A DNA stretch of 64,000 nucleotides. Origin: Peptococcaceae bacterium UBA5767 (lineage in GTDB: Bacteria; Bacillota; TC1; UBA5767). The stretch is taken from NCBI GenBank assembly GCA_002418765.1, contig DIET01000038.1:1-64000 (forward strand), in the 5' to 3' direction. How positions within the stretch are numbered: position 1 is the first letter of the stretch; each line of letters starts with the position of its first letter. Shown here piece after piece: positions 40,694 through 50,136 of the stretch. The notes under the pieces were generated by a model. It ran no database searches, was not told the origin of the DNA, and saw only the letters and a program-made list of their open reading frames with translations. Position numbers and translations under genes: made by a program.

Positions 40694-42121
40694 GTGAAAG
40701 TATTGATGGTTGCATCAGAAGGACATCCTTTTATAAAGACGGGTGGTCTGGCGGATGTTATTGGTTCGTTGCCTGCGGCACTAAAAAATAACAATGTGGA
40801 TGTACGGGTGGTGTTGCCGAAATATATGGATATTCCGGATTTTTTTACATCGCAAATGGAAAGAATGGCGGAGTTTGAAGTTGATTTGGCTTGGCGGAAG
40901 CAATACTGTGGAATAGAAAAAATGATCTACCAAGGCATCATTTTCTATTTTGTTGACAATGAGTATTATTTCAAAAGGCATGGGTTGTATGGCTTTTTTG
41001 ATGAAGCCGAACGCTTTGGGTACTTTTCACTAGCAGTGCTTGCCATGTTGCCTTGGATTGATTTCAAGCCCGATATTATTCATCTTCATGATTGGCAGGC
41101 ATCGTTGGTTCCTGTTTTTTTAAAAACAAAGTTTAATTGTAATCCTTTTTATCAACACATCAAGACAGTACTGACCATTCATAATCTTAAGTATCAAGGC
41201 GTTTTCTCCAAAGACGTATTGGGTGATGTCTTGGGGTTGGATGATGTTTTGTATGATGAAAAAAAAATGGAGTTTTTCGGAGCGATCAATTATCTTAAAG
41301 GTGGAATTGCCTATGCTGATCTTATCAGTACAGTAAGCAAGACCTACGCAGAAGAAATAAAATCTTCATATTTTGGAGAGAATCTCGATGGGATCCTGCG
41401 ACAAAAGGATGATATTCGTGGTATTATCAATGGAATTGATCAAAAGGTTTTCAATCCCAGGACCGATCCACACCTGATTTATCATTATCAGAACCGATAT
41501 GAGACCAAGGTAAAGAATAAAGAGTATATGCAGGCGAAGCTTGGCCTTCCAGTCGGTCGGGATATTCCAATGATTGCTTTCATCTCAAGGTTGGTGGAAC
41601 AGAAGGGATTGGATCTAATCCTAAGGGTCTTACCGGATTTGATGGCAAAAGATTTGCAATTGGTCATTTTGGGAACAGGAGATTCAGTTTATGAGCAGTC
41701 GCTTAAGGATTGGAGTAAGTCGCATGAACATCAGTTTTCCATCAATCTTATGTATAGTGAATCCTTTGCTCATCAATTGTATGCTGCTTCTGACATGATG
41801 CTCTTGCCATCGAAGTTTGAACCCTGTGGTTTGACGCAATTGATTGCTTTGCGCTATGGGTCCATTCCGATTGTAAGGGAAACTGGTGGATTAAAGGATA
41901 CGGTCATACCGTACCATCCCGGTCTTGGCACTGGCAGTGGGTTTACGTTCTTTCGCTACAATGCTCATGATATGCTAAATGCCATAGAAAGAGCTCTTGA
42001 TCTGTACCAAGATAAGGCTCGTTGGTCTTCTTTGGTTTGTCATGCTATGAACCAGGATTTTGGATGGGATCATTCTGCTCATGAATATGTGGCCATGTAT
42101 CAAGAGTTATTGGGTATTTAG
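40694..42121 (+). CDS. glgA: Glycogen synthase (ADP-glucose type, GT5)
   Basis: 475 aa from GTG 40694, preceded by GAGGGGG; earlier in-frame ATGs lie inside glgC. Extends alpha-1,4-glucan chains. The ADP-glucose motif 'KTGGLADV' (~15-22), 'HLHDWQAS' (~132-139), 'HNLKYQG' and the catalytic C-terminal 'PSKFEPCGLTQLIALRYG' (~375-392) are all present. Full length. Ends 40 bp before glgP. Confidence 0.96.
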   Translation: MKVLMVASEGHPFIKTGGLADVIGSLPAALKNNNVDVRVVLPKYMDIPDFFTSQMERMAEFEVDLAWRKQYCGIEKMIYQGIIFYFVDNEYYFKRHGLYGFFDEAERFGYFSLAVLAMLPWIDFKPDIIHLHDWQASLVPVFLKTKFNCNPFYQHIKTVLTIHNLKYQGVFSKDVLGDVLGLDDVLYDEKKMEFFGAINYLKGGIAYADLISTVSKTYAEEIKSSYFGENLDGILRQKDDIRGIINGIDQKVFNPRTDPHLIYHYQNRYETKVKNKEYMQAKLGLPVGRDIPMIAFISRLVEQKGLDLILRVLPDLMAKDLQLVILGTGDSVYEQSLKDWSKSHEHQFSINLMYSESFAHQLYAASDMMLLPSKFEPCGLTQLIALRYGSIPIVRETGGLKDTVIPYHPGLGTGSGFTFFRYNAHDMLNAIERALDLYQDKARWSSLVCHAMNQDFGWDHSAHEYVAMYQELLGI

Positions 42122-42161
42122 AGTTCTTTGGTATAAACAAAAACGGGAAGGACAACAAGCT

Positions 42162-44594
42162 ATGTTTCGTAGTAAAGAGGAATTCAAACAAGAATTTGGC
42201 AATCGATTGCAGCACACATACCAGCTATCCACCAAGGAAGCTACCCCCAATCAATTGTATCAAGTACTTTCCAGTATGGTTCAGCAGCAAATCGGGGAGA
42301 AGCTGGCAAGCCAAAAAGAGAAAGAAAAAATGAACAGCAAAAAGAAAGTGTATTATTTTTCTATGGAATATCTATTGGGCAGATTGTTGTCCATGAATTT
42401 GATGAATCTCGGTCTGTATGATTTTATTGGTCAGTCCTTAGAGGAACTTGGGCTCAGTCTGCAGAGCATTCAAGCATCGGAACCTGATGCTGGACTGGGA
42501 AATGGTGGATTGGGTAGATTGGCGGCTTGCTATTTGGAGTCCATGGCATCACTTGACATTGTGGGGTGTGGATGTGGTTTGGGATACAAGCATGGATTGT
42601 TCCAGCAAAAATTTGTTGATGGCTATCAGATAGAGCTTCCGGAACATTGGTTGAAAGAGGGATATGCTTGGCAGACCAGACGATCTGATCAGGCGGTGGA
42701 AGTTCATTTCGGCGGGCAGGTAGCGGTAGATCATCAAAATGGAAAGTTGGTTTTTCATCATTATGATTATCAACGTGTTTTGGCTGTACCATATTATTTG
42801 GAGACCGTAGGGGCACATAGTCAAAGAATCAATGAGTTAAAACTTTGGACGGCTGAAATGCCCAAAGATGATTTGAGTTATGCTCAATCTCGAAACGCCA
42901 ATTTAAGGACTGATTTTATTAGAAGAGAACGAGAAATTGAAGACATTACTGAATTTCTTTATCCTGATGACAGTAAAATTGAAGGAAGATATCTGCGTTT
43001 GAAGCAACAGTATTTTCTCTCAAGTGCAGGGATTCAAAGCATCATAGCAGACTTTAAAGCCATGGATAAACCTTGGCATATTTTCCCTGATTATGTTTCA
43101 ATCCATATCAACGATACTCATCCTGTTTTGGTAATTCCTGAGTTGATGCGAATTCTATTGGATCAAGAAGGACTGGAATGGAATGAAGCGTGGACCATTA
43201 CTTGTGCCTCCATGTCCTATACCAATCATACTATTTTGCCGGAGGCTATGGAAACCTGGCCATTGGAAATGCTCCGCAGCCTGATGCCCAGGATTGCCAT
43301 GATTATTGAAGAAATCAATGTGCAATCCAATCAGGAATGTCGGCGCAAGGTTGACTTGAATCATAAGATGTCACATCGAATAGCGATTGTCCATGATGGT
43401 ATGGTGCATATGGCCAATCTTGCTGTGGCCTGTTCACGCAAGGTCAATGGAGTGGCTGCATTGCATACTGAAATTTTGAAAACGAAGGTCATGAATGAAT
43501 TTTATCAGATATATCCGGAAAAATTCATCAATGTGACCAACGGCATTAACCACAGGCGATGGTTAGCTCTTGCCAATCCTCTGCTGGCTTCGCTGATTAC
43601 CGAGGCCATTGGAGACCAGTGGATCAACGAGGGGGCTCACTTGGAAAACTTGATGCCTCTGGCTAAGGATGCCTCTTTCCAGGAACGCTTCCGTCAGGTA
43701 AAATTGGCCAACAAGATTGCTCTGGCGCAGTATATTGAGAATAAAGAGGGCATCAGGATTGATCCTCACTCGATGTTTGATGCGCAGATCAAGCGTTTGC
43801 ACGGCTACAAAAGACAGCTTATGAATATCCTGCACATCATTTATATGTATCATCAGATCAAAGAAGGTACGTTGGATGCCAAGGTGCCCAGAACGTTCCT
43901 CTTCGGCGCCAAAGCCGCCCCAGGCTACTTCTTCTCCAAGGATGTCATCAAACTGATCAATACTGTTGCTGATGTGGTGAATCAAGATAGCCAAGCAAAC
44001 CAGTTTATGAAAGTAGTGTTTGTAGAAAATTATGGAGTATCAGTGGCGGAACACATTATTCCTGCTGTGGATCTAAGTGAACAGATTTCCACCGCCAGTA
44101 AGGAAGCCTCAGGTACCGGGAATATGAAAATGATGATGAATGGTGCTCTGACCATGGGCACTTTGGATGGCGCCAATGTTGAGATACGTGATTTGGTAGG
44201 TGATGAAAATATCTTTATTTTTGGATTGACTTCACAGGAAGTCCTTCAATATTACGAGCAAGGAACCTATAGTGCGCTTGACATTCTTGAAAAAGACAAA
44301 GTGCTTGGCGCATTGTTGCAGAAAATGGAGCAAGGTGAATTTTCCAAAGCCCAAAATGCCATTCATAACATTAAAAATTCTCTCTTATTGGAGAATGACC
44401 AGTTCTTTGTTTTGAAGGATTTTGAACCTTATTTGCAGGCCATGAAAAATGTTGATATGACTTATCTTAAACAAGATGAGTGGACCAGAAAAGCGATTGT
44501 GAACGTGGCAAAATCTGGGTATTTTACGGGAGATCGTTCAGTGAATGAGTATGCGGCCAAAATCTGGCAGGTGCCCACCATCGATCCATCCTAA
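42162..44594 (+). CDS. glgP: Glycogen/maltodextrin phosphorylase (GT35)
   Basis: 810 aa from ATG 42162 (GGGAAGGA upstream); in-frame starts at 42060 lie inside glgA. Releases glucose-1-phosphate from alpha-1,4-glucans using PLP as acid-base. 'YFSMEYLLGRLLSMNL' near the N-terminus, 'DAGLGNGGLGRLAACYLES' (~108-126, 'GNGGLGRLA' is the family signature), and the PLP Lys in 'ASGTGNMKMMMNG' (~649-661). Length matches bacterial phosphorylases. Having synthesis and breakdown genes in one operon implies that glycogen is a cycling reserve. Confidence 0.96.
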   Translation: MFRSKEEFKQEFGNRLQHTYQLSTKEATPNQLYQVLSSMVQQQIGEKLASQKEKEKMNSKKKVYYFSMEYLLGRLLSMNLMNLGLYDFIGQSLEELGLSLQSIQASEPDAGLGNGGLGRLAACYLESMASLDIVGCGCGLGYKHGLFQQKFVDGYQIELPEHWLKEGYAWQTRRSDQAVEVHFGGQVAVDHQNGKLVFHHYDYQRVLAVPYYLETVGAHSQRINELKLWTAEMPKDDLSYAQSRNANLRTDFIRREREIEDITEFLYPDDSKIEGRYLRLKQQYFLSSAGIQSIIADFKAMDKPWHIFPDYVSIHINDTHPVLVIPELMRILLDQEGLEWNEAWTITCASMSYTNHTILPEAMETWPLEMLRSLMPRIAMIIEEINVQSNQECRRKVDLNHKMSHRIAIVHDGMVHMANLAVACSRKVNGVAALHTEILKTKVMNEFYQIYPEKFINVTNGINHRRWLALANPLLASLITEAIGDQWINEGAHLENLMPLAKDASFQERFRQVKLANKIALAQYIENKEGIRIDPHSMFDAQIKRLHGYKRQLMNILHIIYMYHQIKEGTLDAKVPRTFLFGAKAAPGYFFSKDVIKLINTVADVVNQDSQANQFMKVVFVENYGVSVAEHIIPAVDLSEQISTASKEASGTGNMKMMMNGALTMGTLDGANVEIRDLVGDENIFIFGLTSQEVLQYYEQGTYSALDILEKDKVLGALLQKMEQGEFSKAQNAIHNIKNSLLLENDQFFVLKDFEPYLQAMKNVDMTYLKQDEWTRKAIVNVAKSGYFTGDRSVNEYAAKIWQVPTIDPS

Positions 44595-44609
44595 TGCATT
44601 GGAGATATT

Positions 44610-47600
44610 ATGAGCTGGTTATTGCATCATTCATTTCAATCCATTTACCGAAATCCTTTGGGTGCTGTTCATTGTCAGGAAAAAATTTGCTTGCAATTGG
44701 AATTTCAAAAAGATGGTCCCCTTGATTTGGGAGTTCCTCATCAAGTTGATTTGGTTGTGGGCAGTGACTCGGAGTTGGCAGAATTGCTCTTGATGGAAAA
44801 AATTGACAATCCTGATGATCAGGGTTGTTTTTATCAAGCAACGTGGCCTGCACCTGAAAAGCCTGGATTGTATTTCTATTATTTTAGGTTGCAAACAGAA
44901 AGTGGAGTCAGGTATTATGGTCGGAAAAGATCGGATATCAGTGGGGAAGGGGCATTGTCAGAACAAATCCCACCTGCTTATCAGATCACAGTCTATGCTG
45001 AGGACCGCAAGCCTCCGCAATGGTATCTACACGGTATGGTATATCAAATATTTCCGGATCGTTTTTATCGTGCTGAGAAGAATTCTCCTATTGTTTCTTC
45101 CCATCAGCGTGGGAATCGTTTGTTGCATTTGAATTGGTATGATGATCCGATTTATTTACGCGATGCTAAGACCCAAGAAGTCACCCATTGGGATTTTTTT
45201 GGGGGTAATTTGGAAGGAATCCTGGAGAAGCTTTCTTATCTGGTTTCTCTTGGTGTTACTGCCATCTATTTAAATCCAATTTTCGAGGCCAGAAGCAATC
45301 ATAAATATGACACGGGTGATTACCGAAAGATCGATAGTATGTTCGGTGATGAAAAAATATTTCAACGATTGTGTCAACAGGCCAAAAAAAGAGGGGTTCA
45401 TATTATTCTTGATGGTGTGTTTAGCCATACGGGTAGCGATAGTGTTTACTTCAATCGTTATGGTCATTATGAGGAGAAAGGAGCCTATCAAGCGGTGGAT
45501 TCTCCGTATGCTTCCTGGTATCGATTCAAGAATCACCCGCATGATTATGAAAGTTGGTGGGGAATATGGGACCTTCCTAATCTCAATGAGTTGGATCCTG
45601 GATTTCTTGATTTTATCATACGACAGAAGGATAGCGTCTTGAAACACTGGATGAGTTTGGGTGCAGATGGATGGCGGTTGGACGTAGCTGATGAATTGCC
45701 AGCAAAATTTATCCAAATGTTTAAGGAAACTATGATTCAAACCAATGCGGAATCGCTTTTGCTGGGAGAAGTATGGGAGGATGCATCGAATAAAATCAGT
45801 TATGGTGAACGCAGAAGATATTTTTTGGGAGGGGAACTGGACGGCACTACGAACTATCCTTTGCGTAATATTATGATTGCTTTTATTCTTGGTGACAGAA
45901 GTATACAAGAAGTCATAGACCAGATGCTTACGTTGCAGGAACATTATCCTGTAAGAAGTTTTTATGCTGCGCTCAATGTTTTGTCTACACATGATACGAA
46001 AAGGTTAATGAGCGTATTTCGAGGTGATAAGAGAAGGTTTATGCTGGCCGTACTGTGGCAAATGTGTATGCCTGGTGTACCTCACTTGTATTATGGTGAT
46101 GAAGCAGGATTACGTGGTGCCATGGATCCGGAGAATCGGAAACCTTACCCTTGGGGAAGAGAAGACGAGGAATTGCTTAAAGCAGTTGGGATGTTGGCCA
46201 ATATCAGAAAACTATACGCTGTCCTACAAACAGGTGATTGGGTGCCATTTTCCTATGGGGCCTCATTGTTGTGCTTTGTACGGTATGATCTTGCAGGCAA
46301 AGATGTGTTCGGTGCTGAAATTGGATCGAATCGTGCCATGATGGCCATCAATGTGGGTTTATCGGAGGTCTTGATGGAGTCAGCTGATGTTAAGGAAAAA
46401 ATGGATTGCCATATCCTGTACGAGCTTTATCCCCGATTGAGAAAAGAACCTGTTCCTATTGAAGAACCTCTGCGTATTCCGGCAGGAGAAGGGAAATTAT
46501 TGATTACTGATATCTGGAACCGTACGGATTCTTCTAAGCGACAGGCAGGTGTTTTGATGCATTTTACCTCGTTGCCATCCAGGGACAACTGGGGCAGTAT
46601 TGGATGTTCTGCCAGAGAATTTATTGATTTTCTTCATGACACCAAACATTTTTTATGGCAGTTTTTGCCGATCCATCCACCGGATCAATATGGATCCCCC
46701 TATCAGTGTACTTCTTCTTTTGCCGGCAATATTCTCCTTATTGACTTGGATGATTTGGTAGCACTTGGATTATTGAGGGATACCGACGTTGATCGGATGC
46801 TTGCAGAGACTTCTTCTGATGCAAGAAATGGGAAACGGAATGTTCTAAAGCATGCATTTGTAACGTTTCAATCCAGAAATGCTGATTTTTCCTCTTTACA
46901 GGGTGATTTTGAGGTGTTCTGTCAAAAACAGCATACCTGGCTGGATGATGATGCTTTGTATGCGGTGCTGAAAGAACATTTCCAGAATCGTCCCTGGTAT
47001 GAATGGGATTTGCTTTTACGAAAGAGAAATCCTGATAGATTGGATGCATTCCGAAATCTTTTATCCAGGGAGATTTCCCAGGAAAAATTCTTTCAATTTC
47101 TATTTTTTATGCAGTGGGATCAATTGAAGGCATATGCAGGGCAACGGGGTGTCTCTTTGTTGGGGGATCTTCCCTTGTATGTTCCACTGGATAGTTCGGA
47201 TGTTTGGTGCCATCAGGAGTTGTATTGTTTAGATGCTGAGGGCTTGCCGACTCATGTGGGCGGCGTGCCACCAGATTACTACAATTCAACGGGGCAGCGT
47301 TGGGGTAATCCCTTGTATGATTGGCCGGTTCATAAGACAAATGGATATCAATGGTGGATAAGGCGGGTCAAATTATTGGCTAGTCGCGTAGATATCGTCC
47401 GATTTGACCATTTTCGGGGTTTGGCTGATTATTGGGAAATTCCTGTCGCATCGCCGACCGCTGAACTGGGAATATGGCGTGAAGGACCTGGTATTGAGTT
47501 CCTGCATAGACTCGAACGTGAAATACCAGGACTGGATCTGGTTGTGGAGAATTTAGGTGATCTAAGTAAGAAGGCCATAGCCTTGAAGGACCTTGTTCAT

Positions 47601-47996
47601 TATCCTGGCATGTTGGTTCTGCAACATGAAATGAGTTCATATCATGAGGATGCTCCTATGCCTACTCTCCTACAAAAACGAGAAATTTTTTACTCAGGAA
47701 CACATGATGATGATACCTTGCGTGGTTGGCTTATCCAATCGAAGGTTTGTACTGAGGAATACAGTGAAAAAAAGGTGTACGATATTTTAAGCAGGATGTA
47801 TGCCTCAGATGTGGAACGCGTAATTATACCATTACAAGATCTCATGGGTTTAGATTCACATGCACGAATGAACACCCCTGGTACAACAGAAGGGAACTGG
47901 GCTTGGAAGATTGGCCCCCATGCATTGTCAGAAGAATTAAAGAACCATATGCTCCAGCTAGTTAATGCAGGACATCGAAATGGTAGTCATAGGTAG
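44610..47996 (+). CDS. Bifunctional GH13 alpha-glucosidase/pullulanase-type and GH77 4-alpha-glucanotransferase fusion
   Basis: 1128 aa. Residues ~1-130 form an N-terminal beta domain as in neopullulanase-type enzymes; ~135-560 are a GH13 barrel with 'YQIFPDRFY', nucleophile Asp in 'DGWRLDVADE' (~350-359), Glu in 'LLGEVWED' and 'LSTHDTKR'. After a short C-domain, ~645-1128 form a complete GH77 amylomaltase: 'SLPSRDNWGSIG', 'RFDHFRGLADYW', 'VVENLGDL' and 'SGTHDDDT'. It debranches or hydrolyses short glucans and shuffles maltodextrins for GlgP. No signal peptide, so cytoplasmic. The fusion reads as one open frame with no frameshift. Confidence 0.93.
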   Translation: MSWLLHHSFQSIYRNPLGAVHCQEKICLQLEFQKDGPLDLGVPHQVDLVVGSDSELAELLLMEKIDNPDDQGCFYQATWPAPEKPGLYFYYFRLQTESGVRYYGRKRSDISGEGALSEQIPPAYQITVYAEDRKPPQWYLHGMVYQIFPDRFYRAEKNSPIVSSHQRGNRLLHLNWYDDPIYLRDAKTQEVTHWDFFGGNLEGILEKLSYLVSLGVTAIYLNPIFEARSNHKYDTGDYRKIDSMFGDEKIFQRLCQQAKKRGVHIILDGVFSHTGSDSVYFNRYGHYEEKGAYQAVDSPYASWYRFKNHPHDYESWWGIWDLPNLNELDPGFLDFIIRQKDSVLKHWMSLGADGWRLDVADELPAKFIQMFKETMIQTNAESLLLGEVWEDASNKISYGERRRYFLGGELDGTTNYPLRNIMIAFILGDRSIQEVIDQMLTLQEHYPVRSFYAALNVLSTHDTKRLMSVFRGDKRRFMLAVLWQMCMPGVPHLYYGDEAGLRGAMDPENRKPYPWGREDEELLKAVGMLANIRKLYAVLQTGDWVPFSYGASLLCFVRYDLAGKDVFGAEIGSNRAMMAINVGLSEVLMESADVKEKMDCHILYELYPRLRKEPVPIEEPLRIPAGEGKLLITDIWNRTDSSKRQAGVLMHFTSLPSRDNWGSIGCSAREFIDFLHDTKHFLWQFLPIHPPDQYGSPYQCTSSFAGNILLIDLDDLVALGLLRDTDVDRMLAETSSDARNGKRNVLKHAFVTFQSRNADFSSLQGDFEVFCQKQHTWLDDDALYAVLKEHFQNRPWYEWDLLLRKRNPDRLDAFRNLLSREISQEKFFQFLFFMQWDQLKAYAGQRGVSLLGDLPLYVPLDSSDVWCHQELYCLDAEGLPTHVGGVPPDYYNSTGQRWGNPLYDWPVHKTNGYQWWIRRVKLLASRVDIVRFDHFRGLADYWEIPVASPTAELGIWREGPGIEFLHRLEREIPGLDLVVENLGDLSKKAIALKDLVHYPGMLVLQHEMSSYHEDAPMPTLLQKREIFYSGTHDDDTLRGWLIQSKVCTEEYSEKKVYDILSRMYASDVERVIIPLQDLMGLDSHARMNTPGTTEGNWAWKIGPHALSEELKNHMLQLVNAGHRNGSHR

Positions 47997-48170
47997 GTTC
48001 AAACACCATTTTTTGTTTCTAATCGCACAACATGGATTTCACTAAGGCCGCATGGAAGACGATTTTCTTTGATATAAGGTTTTAGCCTATGGAGGGACTC
48101 ACAGGTTGAGCAGAAGGATACGAATGAGTTGTAAACTTTCGCTTAGTATCTTTTTATTTTTCACGTAGTG

Positions 48171-48178
48171 TATATAAT
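48171..48178 (+). promoter_or_regulatory. Candidate -10 region before the radical SAM operon
   Basis: TATATAAT (48171-48178) lies 29 bp before the membrane-protein gene, after a 175-bp gap following the glycogen operon. The expected -35 position holds only a T-rich stretch (48150-48160), so the call is weak. The rest of the gap 47997-48206 shows no gene and no clear terminator. Confidence 0.4.
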
Positions 48179-48206
48179 GATATATATGCCTTAAAGGAGG
48201 GATTTC

Positions 48207-49082
48207 ATGACTAAACAGGCTTCAGCTGTCGGTTTGCCCAAAATTCCGACACCAATCGGCAACTCTGCTCCGGTATCGCCACCGGCAAGTTCAAGGACCA
48301 GAGGTATACCAGTCCAGGAATTCAAGCATTCCTGGGAGATATTTCTCTATTTTTTAGGAAATGGCATCAAAAATATTCCCCATCTGGCCAAAAATATTCT
48401 TATCCCCCTTTTGGCTGTCACTGTTCTTAATATTGTTTTGGAATCCATCAACAATTATATGCTTTTTGGATTTCCCAAAACAATTCTTATGTTTTTCGTC
48501 TTTATCACTGCAACATACAATTCCATCTTACCTAGAACATTGTTTTGGATTATTGTGTTTACCATCGGGAAAAAGCTTTATTTTCGAGTGCGTTCAAATG
48601 GATTTAAGGTTGTTCTTGAGGAATTGAAACGTTTTATTCCCACGGTCAAAGAGGCATTGCACAATACCCAGGACATAAAAATCCGATTGCTACTCATGGC
48701 CACAGGACTGGGTTTTGTAACGGCCAATTTTTTAACACGCAACAATCGATTAGACAAAGTGCTGGTAACCTATGTTCTGGTGCTAGCAATCATTGATTCT
48801 ATGAGCAAAGGTCAAGACACGATGCTCTATCACGGTGTTCGTTTGGTATACCAAGATGTCATCGGTATGATTCGTAAAGGGGCCGCATTGCAAGTGGACC
48901 AGGTCACCGTGCTTCTGTTGGGTTATGTACTGGGATTACTAGCCAATAGTCTGTTTGGAATTCTAAAAATGGACACTGGCGGTTATGTGGTAGGATTAAT
49001 ACTATTTATTGTCGGTATGGCCATGTTTTTTGTGAACAGTAAAGGGGTGAATGGTCATCAACATCAAGACAGTCAGGGATGA
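48207..49082 (+). CDS. Multi-pass membrane protein of unknown function
   Basis: 291 aa from ATG 48207 (AAAGGAGGG upstream). The first ~35 residues are Pro/Ser/Ala-rich and soluble; about six to seven hydrophobic segments follow (~62-80, 85-103, 105-122, 153-175, 180-195, 222-245, 248-270). No motif of a known transporter, protease or exporter was recognised. The end overlaps the radical SAM gene by 32 bp, so the two are translated together. A membrane or export partner of the modified protein encoded downstream is plausible but unproven. Confidence 0.75.
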   Translation: MTKQASAVGLPKIPTPIGNSAPVSPPASSRTRGIPVQEFKHSWEIFLYFLGNGIKNIPHLAKNILIPLLAVTVLNIVLESINNYMLFGFPKTILMFFVFITATYNSILPRTLFWIIVFTIGKKLYFRVRSNGFKVVLEELKRFIPTVKEALHNTQDIKIRLLLMATGLGFVTANFLTRNNRLDKVLVTYVLVLAIIDSMSKGQDTMLYHGVRLVYQDVIGMIRKGAALQVDQVTVLLLGYVLGLLANSLFGILKMDTGGYVVGLILFIVGMAMFFVNSKGVNGHQHQDSQG

Positions 49083-50136
49083 TAGGTATCGCTTTGTTCA
49101 TACCATGGATCTAGACAGTGGATTCTATTATCGAACCGGGATATTTGATCAATTCGGCCATGAGACTGACCAGGATCCCTTTATGGCGCAGTATCCACAT
49201 TTGTTGGATGTGGGCATCATGGGACACTGTGTTCATGGTAAATCGGGACTATGTCTTAAGGCCGGTGTGCAATGTTATCAGGATGGTTTACACAAAGAAG
49301 AGCCCAATATGTCAGTCGATGATTTTCAGATGATTATGGATCAGAGCCGGGGGAAGCTTCATCAGGTGGCTTTGGGTGGCCGTGGTGATCCGGATATGCA
49401 TGAGGATTTTGAAGCCATAGTGGCTTCTGCTCGCACAGTTGATATTGTGCCAAATTTAACCACATCTGGGTTTGGACTGACAAAGGAAAATGTTAAGATT
49501 ATGAAACGGTATTGTGGCGCTGTTGCTGTTAGCTGGTATCGTTCTTCCTATACCTTGCAAAGCATAGACATGCTGCTTTCCTATGGGATAAAGACCAATA
49601 TACATTATGTATTGGGCAACAACAGCATTGATGAAGCCATTGCTATACTGGAGAATGATAGCCTGCCCGAGGGAATCAATAGGATCATATTCCTGTTGCA
49701 CAAACCAGTTGGTTTGGGTACCCAGGACCAAGTACTTCAGATAAGTGATCCCAAGGTAGCTTACTTTTTTAGTTTATTTCAGAATGAATCGATTATTGAT
49801 CGCGCTGGTTTTGATAGTTGTACTGTTCCTGGTCTTATCAACCATGACACGGTTATCCATGAAGGCAGCCTGGATACATGTGAGGCTGCCAGGTTTTCAG
49901 CATATATTGCTCCGGACATGATGATGACACCTTGTAGTTTTGATCAGGAGTATAAATGGGGTATTTCTCTTCGTGAATATTCCATCCAAGATGCCTGGGA
50001 GCATAAGAAATTCAATGATTTTCGCAATACATTGCAGAGAAGCTGTCCGTATTGTTCGAAGAGAGCCTCATGTTTGGGAGGCTGTCCTATTAAAAAAGAG
50101 ATTGTTCTATGTAAAACATTGCAGGAGGGGAATTGA
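49051..50136 (+). CDS. Radical SAM/SPASM-domain protein with atypical Cys spacing
   Basis: 361 aa from ATG 49051 (AAAGGGG upstream). Proposed 4Fe-4S radical-SAM site: Cys60, Cys68 and Cys75 in 'GHCVHGKSGLC' and 'GVQCYQ' (spacing C-x7-C-x6-C instead of C-x3-C-x2-C). It is followed by 'GGRGDPDMHEDF' (a GGE/GGDP-type SAM-binding strand) and TIM-barrel-like repeats. The C-terminus has a SPASM pattern: Cys in 'DTCEAARF' and 'MTPCSF', then C-x2-C-x5-C-x3-C (Cys332, 335, 341, 345). SPASM enzymes typically modify ribosomal peptides or proteins. The next gene starts at the adjacent base, making its product the prime candidate substrate. Confidence 0.8.
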   Translation: MVINIKTVRDDRYRFVHTMDLDSGFYYRTGIFDQFGHETDQDPFMAQYPHLLDVGIMGHCVHGKSGLCLKAGVQCYQDGLHKEEPNMSVDDFQMIMDQSRGKLHQVALGGRGDPDMHEDFEAIVASARTVDIVPNLTTSGFGLTKENVKIMKRYCGAVAVSWYRSSYTLQSIDMLLSYGIKTNIHYVLGNNSIDEAIAILENDSLPEGINRIIFLLHKPVGLGTQDQVLQISDPKVAYFFSLFQNESIIDRAGFDSCTVPGLINHDTVIHEGSLDTCEAARFSAYIAPDMMMTPCSFDQEYKWGISLREYSIQDAWEHKKFNDFRNTLQRSCPYCSKRASCLGGCPIKKEIVLCKTLQEGN

